From DAOTZS01 sp034434335 (GTDB lineage: Bacteria; Chloroflexota; Anaerolineae; CG2-30-64-16): a stretch of 18,750 bases of DNA. Positions within the stretch are counted from its first letter, which is position 1; each line of letters opens with the position of its first letter. Position numbers and translations under genes: made by a program. Of the stretch, positions 14,775-18,750 are shown one piece after another. The stretch spans positions 1 through 18,750 of the forward strand of contig DAOTZS010000179.1 in NCBI GenBank assembly GCA_034434335.1, read 5' to 3'. Under the pieces are notes generated by a model. The model did no database searches. It saw only the letters and a program-made list of their open reading frames with translations, and had not been told where the DNA came from.

Positions 14775-14867
14775 GCCCGCCTCTTGCGGCGGGCTTCGCC
14801 TCTGATTTCTACCCGGGTGGGCGACGGCAATGCCGTCGCCCCCCCGGCAATGCCGTCGCCCACCCGG
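14775..14867. repeat. Cluster of nested inverted and direct repeats
   Basis: The cluster contains GCCCGCC/GGCGGGC (14775-14794), GGGCGACGGC/GCCGTCGCCC around AAT (14819-14841), a 17-base exact direct repeat CGGCAATGCCGTCGCCC at 14825-14841 and 14845-14861, and an outer perfect 16-bp pair (14813-14828 with 14852-14867). Inner and outer stems are alternatives. The 470-base divergent spacer 14620-15090 otherwise holds only the two promoters and a possible small leader ORF. Confidence 0.8.
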
Positions 14868-14939
14868 CCCTCTTCTGGGGCTCGCAATGACCAGCAACAC
14901 CCTTAGGAAGACTACCCATTCGCCCAGCCAAATGATCAT

Positions 14940-14968
14940 TTGACACCCTTCCCGGAATCGGGTAGACT
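14940..14968 (+). promoter_or_regulatory. Predicted sigma70-type promoter of the Mut7-C/SMP-30 genes
   Basis: TTGACA (14940-14945), a perfect -35, is followed after 17 bases by TAGACT (14963-14968). It would start a transcript near 14975, about 115 bases before the Mut7-C start codon. Confidence 0.65.
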
Positions 14969-15001
14969 ATTCCCCACACTCTGCCGTTCAGATCGGTATT
15001 C

Positions 15002-15094
15002 ATGGACCCTGGTATTGCTGTTCAGTATGAGCGCACCTGCGTTTTCCTCTCGCAGATCCTGCACCGCTGCGCCCCTGGGATTGGTCTATCATGA
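15002..15094 (+). CDS. Possible 30-residue leader ORF overlapping the Mut7-C start
   Basis: An ATG-initiated frame (MDPGIAVQY...) runs through the leader, and its TGA overlaps the next start codon in the arrangement ATGA. The downstream gene lacks a good ribosome binding site, so translational coupling is possible. The leader ORF itself also lacks a clear ribosome binding site, and 30 codons can arise by chance, so this is a weak call. Confidence 0.25.
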   Translation: MDPGIAVQYERTCVFLSQILHRCAPGIGLS

Positions 15095-15885
15095 GCAATG
15101 ACCACCGCCTGCCACTGCAACAGGCTTACTTCCGCTTTTATGCCGAGCTCAACGACTTCCTGCCGCCTGAACGCAGGATGGTCACTTTCTGCCACACCTT
15201 CGAGATGCCCACCGCGGTCAAGGACATGATCGAGGCCCTGGGTGTGCCACACACCGAGGTGGATGTCATCCTGGCCAACGGGGAATCTGTGGACTTCTCG
15301 TATCTGGTGCGGGACGGGGACCACATTAGCGTCTACCCCGTGTTCGAATCCCTGGACATCACCCCTGTTCTGCGCCTCCGCCCCCAGCCTTTGCGCCAAC
15401 CCCGCTTCGTGCTGGATACCCATCTGGGCCGGCTGGCAGCCTATCTGCGCCTGTTGGGGTTCGATACCCTCTATCGCAATGACTATCGGGATGAGGAGCT
15501 GGCCTCCATCTCCAGCAACGAGAGGCGCATCCTGCTCACCCGCGATCGGGGCCTGCTCAAGCGCAACCAGGTGACCCATGGCTACTGCCTGCGGACCACC
15601 CAACCGCGACAGCAACTGCTGGAGGTGCTGCGCCGCTTCGATCTGTTCAATGCCATCCAGCCATTTTGCCGTTGCCTGCGCTGTAATGGCCTCTTGCAAA
15701 AGGTCTCCAAGGAAGAGGTTCTGGAGCGGCTTCCGGCCGAAGTGAGGGAAGAGTATGATGAGTACCACATCTGCCAGGAGTGCGGGCAGGTTTACTGGCC
15801 TGGTTCGCATTACCGCCGCATGGCGCAGTTGGTGGAGGAAGTACGTCGGGCCGGTGAGGCGCATCAGAGCCCAGCCAGCGGGTGA
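15091..15885 (+). CDS. Mut7-C RNase domain protein with N-terminal ubiquitin-like domain
   Basis: The 264-residue protein has a beta-grasp ubiquitin-like N-terminal part (about 10-90), then a Mut7-C PIN-like RNase domain: FVLDTHLGRLAAYLRLLGFDT with Asp109, RNDYRDEEL with acidic residues 131-136, and LLTRDRGLLKR with Asp152. A zinc ribbon with CLRC (195-198) and CQEC (228-231) ends the domain. This layout matches bacterial Mut7-C proteins with a fused ubiquitin-like domain; the RNA substrate is unknown. The ATG at 15091 has no good ribosome binding site, and a small leader ORF overlaps it. The downstream SMP-30-like gene starts 16 bases after the stop, so the two are probably co-transcribed. 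Confidence 0.9.
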   Translation: MSNDHRLPLQQAYFRFYAELNDFLPPERRMVTFCHTFEMPTAVKDMIEALGVPHTEVDVILANGESVDFSYLVRDGDHISVYPVFESLDITPVLRLRPQPLRQPRFVLDTHLGRLAAYLRLLGFDTLYRNDYRDEELASISSNERRILLTRDRGLLKRNQVTHGYCLRTTQPRQQLLEVLRRFDLFNAIQPFCRCLRCNGLLQKVSKEEVLERLPAEVREEYDEYHICQECGQVYWPGSHYRRMAQLVEEVRRAGEAHQSPASG

Positions 15886-15901
15886 TGAAAGGATACCAGC
15901 C

Positions 15902-16756
15902 ATGCATATATCCGATCTCAGTGTTGGCGCGGTTGAATGGGTGGCCACCGGCTTCGTCTTTACCGAGGGACCGGTATGGCATCCCGACGGCTTTCTCCTC
16001 TTCAGCGACATCCCCGCCGACCGCATCTACAAGCTGCCGCCCCACGGAAAGGTGACCGTGTTTCGCGAGCCCAGTAGCCACAGCAATGGCCTGACCCTCG
16101 ACCGGCAGGGCCGTTTGCTGGCATGCGAGCACGGCAACCGCTGCGTGTCTGTCGCTGCCATCCATCAGGGTGCCGACCAGGGACCGGTGCCTCTGGTGAC
16201 CCACTACGCTGGCCGGCGGCTGAACAGCCCCAACGACATCGTTGTCCGCTCCGACGGCCTCATCTACTTCACCGATCCCCCCTACGGCATCCGGCCCGAG
16301 GAGCAGGAGCAGCCGCATAATGGGGTCTACTGTTTTGATCCCCATGGCCGCCTGACCCTGGTAGCAGCCGATTTCGAGCGTCCCAATGGCCTGGCCTTCG
16401 CGCCAGACGAGAAGGTGCTCTACATAGACGACTCGCATCGCCAGCACGTGCGGGCCTTTGACGTGGCAGAGGATGGCACCCTGCATAACGGCCGTATCTT
16501 CGCCGACCTTTCTCATCCCAGCGAGGGGGTTCCTGATGGCATGAAGGTGGATGAGGAGGGGAATCTCTATGTTGCCAACGCGCTGGGGATCTGGACCTAT
16601 GCACCTGATGGCCGCTTCCGAGGGCTGATCCCGACACGGGAGGTGCCGGCCAATTGCGCCTGGGGCGATGATGGACAAACGCTGTACATCACCGCTCGCA
16701 CCTCTGTCTACCGGGTGAGGACGCGGGTGAAGGGGATCATGCCCGGGCCCCGGTGA
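15902..16756 (+). CDS. SMP-30/gluconolactonase/LRE family protein
   Basis: The 284-residue six-bladed beta-propeller is expected to hydrolyse sugar lactones or related esters using one divalent metal. Family residues visible are Glu22 in FTEGPVWHPDG, Asn111-Asp112 in LNSPNDIVV, Asn162 in RPNGLAF and Asp176/177 in LYIDDSHR, which fit the known metal ligands (Glu, Asn, Asp). No signal peptide is seen. The open frame extends to 15755, but that would overlap the Mut7-C gene; the ATG at 15902 has GAAAGGA eight bases ahead and begins the family-like sequence. It converges on the GH5 gene with only 34 bases between the stops, and no terminator hairpin is visible there. Confidence 0.92.
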   Translation: MHISDLSVGAVEWVATGFVFTEGPVWHPDGFLLFSDIPADRIYKLPPHGKVTVFREPSSHSNGLTLDRQGRLLACEHGNRCVSVAAIHQGADQGPVPLVTHYAGRRLNSPNDIVVRSDGLIYFTDPPYGIRPEEQEQPHNGVYCFDPHGRLTLVAADFERPNGLAFAPDEKVLYIDDSHRQHVRAFDVAEDGTLHNGRIFADLSHPSEGVPDGMKVDEEGNLYVANALGIWTYAPDGRFRGLIPTREVPANCAWGDDGQTLYITARTSVYRVRTRVKGIMPGPR

Positions 16757-16790
16757 CGGCTCCCCACCCCCTGAGCTGATTCCTGGCCGG

Positions 16791-17867
16791 CTATGGGATG
16801 AGGGCGCGCAAAAGGTCCTGGTTCCAGGCGCGGCGCACCCGGTCGTACACTCCGAAGCCGGCACAGAACTCCCAGTAGGCCCAACTCATGCCGCGCGCCT
16901 CGGCCTGCCGGGCCACGTATGCGGTCCAGGCCACGCGCGAGGCCATATCGGCCTTGCTGTAGGCCCCGAATTCGCCCAGGAAGAGAGGCCGGCCATTCTT
17001 CCTCGCCCAGTTGGCCGCGACATCCAGGTCTCGCTGGATGGCTTGCTGCTCGGCCGGCGTGCCTTCCCAGCGCGTCCCCAGCCATGCCTGGCTGCCCGAT
17101 ACCCACTCCGCGCCCTGATGGGTAAACGGGAAGGGGTTGTAATAGTGCACTGTCACGATAAGATAGGGGTCATCGGCCGGCAGCCGCAGTTGGCCAAGCG
17201 CGGGAATGCTGTTCCAGTAGCCTGGTCCCACGATGACGGTGCGTTGTGGATTGGAGCGGCGAACCACCTGGAGCGCCTCTGCCAACAGGTTGTTCCACAC
17301 CCTGGGCGTAAGGCTGCCAGTGGGTTCGTTCAGTAGCTCAAAGAGCAGCTCCGGAGGGTAGTCGCGATAGTGATCAGCGATCTGCTCCCACAGGGCCAGG
17401 AAGCGCGCGCGATGGCCATCGGGGTCCTGCATGATCTCTTCGTAATGATGGACATTGATGATGGCCAGCAACCCACGCGACAGAGCCTGATCCACTGCCC
17501 AATCCACCCGCTGGAAGAAGGCCGGCTGAATGCGGTAGGGTTCCTCCAGGTCGGCGTGGGCCGACCAGCGGATGGGGATGCGCACAGAGTTGAATCCTGC
17601 CTGGCGGATGAGATCGAAGTACTCCTCTTCCAATGTAACACCCCACTCCCCTTCCCGAGGTGCCTCCAGGGCGTTGCCAAGGTTGACGCCCCGGCCCAGG
17701 CGAGCGTTCTGGGCAAATGGGTCTGGGCCTTCCAAGGTGGGTGCCGGGTGAGGCGTCGGCACAACAGTTATCGGCACACATCCTACGGCCAGGACGGCGA
17801 GCAGGCAGGTCAGCGTCAGGACGGAGAGTGCCAAAGTCGGTACAAAGTGAGAGATGCCGGTTGTCAT
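16791..17867 (-). CDS. Glycoside hydrolase family 5 (cellulase-like) lipoprotein
   Basis: The 358-residue protein starts with a hydrophobic signal (11-29) ending in AVGC, a relaxed lipobox with Cys30, then a Pro/Thr-rich spacer (31-48), consistent with a surface-anchored enzyme. The catalytic (beta/alpha)8 domain shows GVNLGNALE (60-68), RIPIRW (96-101), NVHHYEE (138-144), the acid/base Glu181 in ELLNEPTG, VHYYNPFPF (240-248), the nucleophile Glu299 in FLGEFGAY and a C-terminal YWEFCAGFGVYD. These are GH5 hallmarks, close to endoglucanase-type members; the exact glycan is not determined. AGGAAGG lies eight bases before the ATG. An unrecognised gene lies 80 bases upstream on the same strand. 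Confidence 0.93.
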   Translation of the reverse strand: MTTGISHFVPTLALSVLTLTCLLAVLAVGCVPITVVPTPHPAPTLEGPDPFAQNARLGRGVNLGNALEAPREGEWGVTLEEEYFDLIRQAGFNSVRIPIRWSAHADLEEPYRIQPAFFQRVDWAVDQALSRGLLAIINVHHYEEIMQDPDGHRARFLALWEQIADHYRDYPPELLFELLNEPTGSLTPRVWNNLLAEALQVVRRSNPQRTVIVGPGYWNSIPALGQLRLPADDPYLIVTVHYYNPFPFTHQGAEWVSGSQAWLGTRWEGTPAEQQAIQRDLDVAANWARKNGRPLFLGEFGAYSKADMASRVAWTAYVARQAEARGMSWAYWEFCAGFGVYDRVRRAWNQDLLRALIP

Positions 17868-17947
17868 GGGAGGAACCTTCCTGGTGTGTTATCCGACGGA
17901 TGATCTCCGCTCCACTTTCAGGCCAGACCGGTGGCCGTTCGTTCTTG

Positions 17948-18526
17948 TCAGCCCGATTCGTACCACAGATTCTGCACATCGGCCCCGACAGGCGGTGCTT
18001 CAGCCAGGGGACCAATCTCCGGGAGGCCGACGGGGACGATGCCGTTGATCTCCAACGAGAAGCTGGCCGGTACGACGAAGGCGCCTACCTCTGTCACTCG
18101 CTCGTTGACCTGCCGCACGTAGGCCCTCGGCGGCCCAAACCGCTCGAGGGAGAGGACGAGGGTTGTGCCATCCACAGCCTTCATGGACTCAACGATGGGC
18201 CCCGGAAAGTCGCCCCGGCTCTCAAAGGTGGCCTGTACAACCGGAGCCGGCGGGGTCTGGCCAGGGACGCCGGCAAAGGCAGTGTAGCTGAAGATGTCAT
18301 CCCGCAGGTGTTTTGCCATGGCCGGGTTGTCGCTGAACACGGCAAAGACCTCGTCGTGTCCATCGCCTTGGAGGTCGCTGCGGGCGAAGAGCACGGTGCC
18401 GTTGCCCTGGGCCGTGTAGCGGACCTTGACGAACCAGGCCAGAGTAGTGACTTTGCCATCCTTGGTGAGCACAATCCAGCGCATCGGGCCGGCCATGAGT
18501 AGCTTCTTGTATTCGATGGCTGCCAC
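17948..18526 (-). CDS. Unrecognised 192-residue protein
   Basis: I do not recognise this family. It starts at GTG (18526-18524) with GGAGGAGG just ahead, and the frame shows consistent protein-like composition. It has no signal peptide, membrane helix or repeat. Features are a charged segment ARSDLQGDGHDEVFAVF (about 48-64), FSYTAFAGVPGQTPP (about 79-93) and a Pro-rich C-terminal tail. The protein looks soluble and beta-rich. Its start lies 17 bases after the stop of the DUF433 gene, so the two are likely co-transcribed. It does not resemble the DUF5615 toxin that often follows DUF433 antitoxins. GH5 follows after 80 bases. Confidence 0.6.
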   Translation of the reverse strand: MAAIEYKKLLMAGPMRWIVLTKDGKVTTLAWFVKVRYTAQGNGTVLFARSDLQGDGHDEVFAVFSDNPAMAKHLRDDIFSYTAFAGVPGQTPPAPVVQATFESRGDFPGPIVESMKAVDGTTLVLSLERFGPPRAYVRQVNERVTEVGAFVVPASFSLEINGIVPVGLPEIGPLAEAPPVGADVQNLWYESG

Positions 18527-18543
18527 GCCCTCCTCCTATGCCG

Positions 18544-18750
18544 CTACTTCGCGAAGACGATTTCTTCCTGAGCCAGATAATCGGCTGCGAAAGCGGCAGC
18601 AGCATAGATGTCATCTGGAGTAAGGTGCGGATGGTCGGCCAGAATTTGATCTATCGTCATACCCCCGGCCAATTTGCGCAGGATATGCTCAACGGTGATG
18701 CGCGTGCCTCTGATCACCGGTTTGCCGAACATGATAGCCGGGTTGATCTC
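18544..18750 (-). CDS. DUF433 family protein, C-terminal part (cut by window edge)
   Basis: The 68 codons present run in from beyond the window end (reading EINPAIMFGKPVIRGTRI at the edge), so the true start is outside; the internal Met at 18732 is not the likely start. The motif GKPVIRGTRITVE and the helix-turn-helix-like tail MTIDQILADHPHLTPDDI are typical of DUF433 (VapB45-like) proteins. These are small DNA-binding proteins, often antitoxins paired with a DUF5615 PIN-like toxin. The downstream neighbour here is a different protein; a toxin could lie upstream, outside the window. Confidence 0.88.
   Translation of the reverse strand, partial: EINPAIMFGKPVIRGTRITVEHILRKLAGGMTIDQILADHPHLTPDDIYAAAAFAADYLAQEEIVFAK

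Noticed and set aside
14825..14861. Direct repeats as a CRISPR array
   Set aside because: Only two copies of 17 bases with a 3-base gap and no cas genes; this is a small tandem/inverted repeat.
15022..16864. Two long minus-strand open frames opposite the Mut7-C and SMP-30 genes
   Set aside because: Their translations lack any domain, while the plus-strand frames have clear family motifs and promoter/RBS support.
17948..18526. Assigning the 192-aa protein as a VapC/DUF5615 toxin
   Set aside because: No PIN-like acidic motif pattern is visible and the length is greater than usual for that family; only the neighbour suggests it.

Overview
The window reads as about 18.7 kb of a GC-rich bacterial chromosome. 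Gene content, hairpin-rich spacers and protein style (PdtaS/PdtaR-type two-component pair, heterodimeric ABC exporter, Mut7-C RNase, DUF433) suggest an uncultured Chloroflexota (Anaerolineae-like) bacterium. This placement is inference; no rRNA or marker phylogeny is available here.

Bases 1-8681 (all minus strand) hold a nitrogen-assimilation locus. In transcription order it is: a PdtaS-like sensor kinase; a 193-bp miniature inverted-repeat element with an 8-bp target duplication; a PdtaR-like response regulator with an ANTAR RNA-binding output domain; a large GlnE-type glutamine synthetase adenylyltransferase with two ACT-like domains between its catalytic halves; and type I glutamine synthetase glnA, which has the adenylylation tyrosine. 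Next, behind its own promoter, comes the 5' part of ftsH, cut by the window edge. The leaders of glnE and glnA each contain a hairpin with a six-base loop with A at position 1 and G at position 4, the hallmark of RNA bound by ANTAR proteins. In glnE this hairpin is mutually exclusive with a terminator-like stem. My model is that the kinase/ANTAR pair controls glnE and glnA at the RNA level, while GlnE senses metabolites through its ACT domains and modifies GlnA.

Bases 8682-9284 carry stacked perfect palindromes and a complete tRNA-Pro(GGG) unit (promoter, tRNA, terminator). Bases 9285-14619 (minus) carry a HEXXH metallopeptidase-like protein, a two-gene heterodimeric ABC exporter with one predicted degenerate ATP site, and a PfpI/DJ-1 family protein. 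The divergent spacer 14620-15090 has a promoter facing each way and nested repeats.

Bases 15091-16756 (plus) encode a Mut7-C RNase-like protein and an SMP-30/gluconolactonase-family protein. Bases 16791-18750 (minus) encode a GH5 lipoprotein glycosidase, an unrecognised 192-aa protein and the C-terminal part of a DUF433 protein. No CRISPR array, rRNA or intact transposase was seen.
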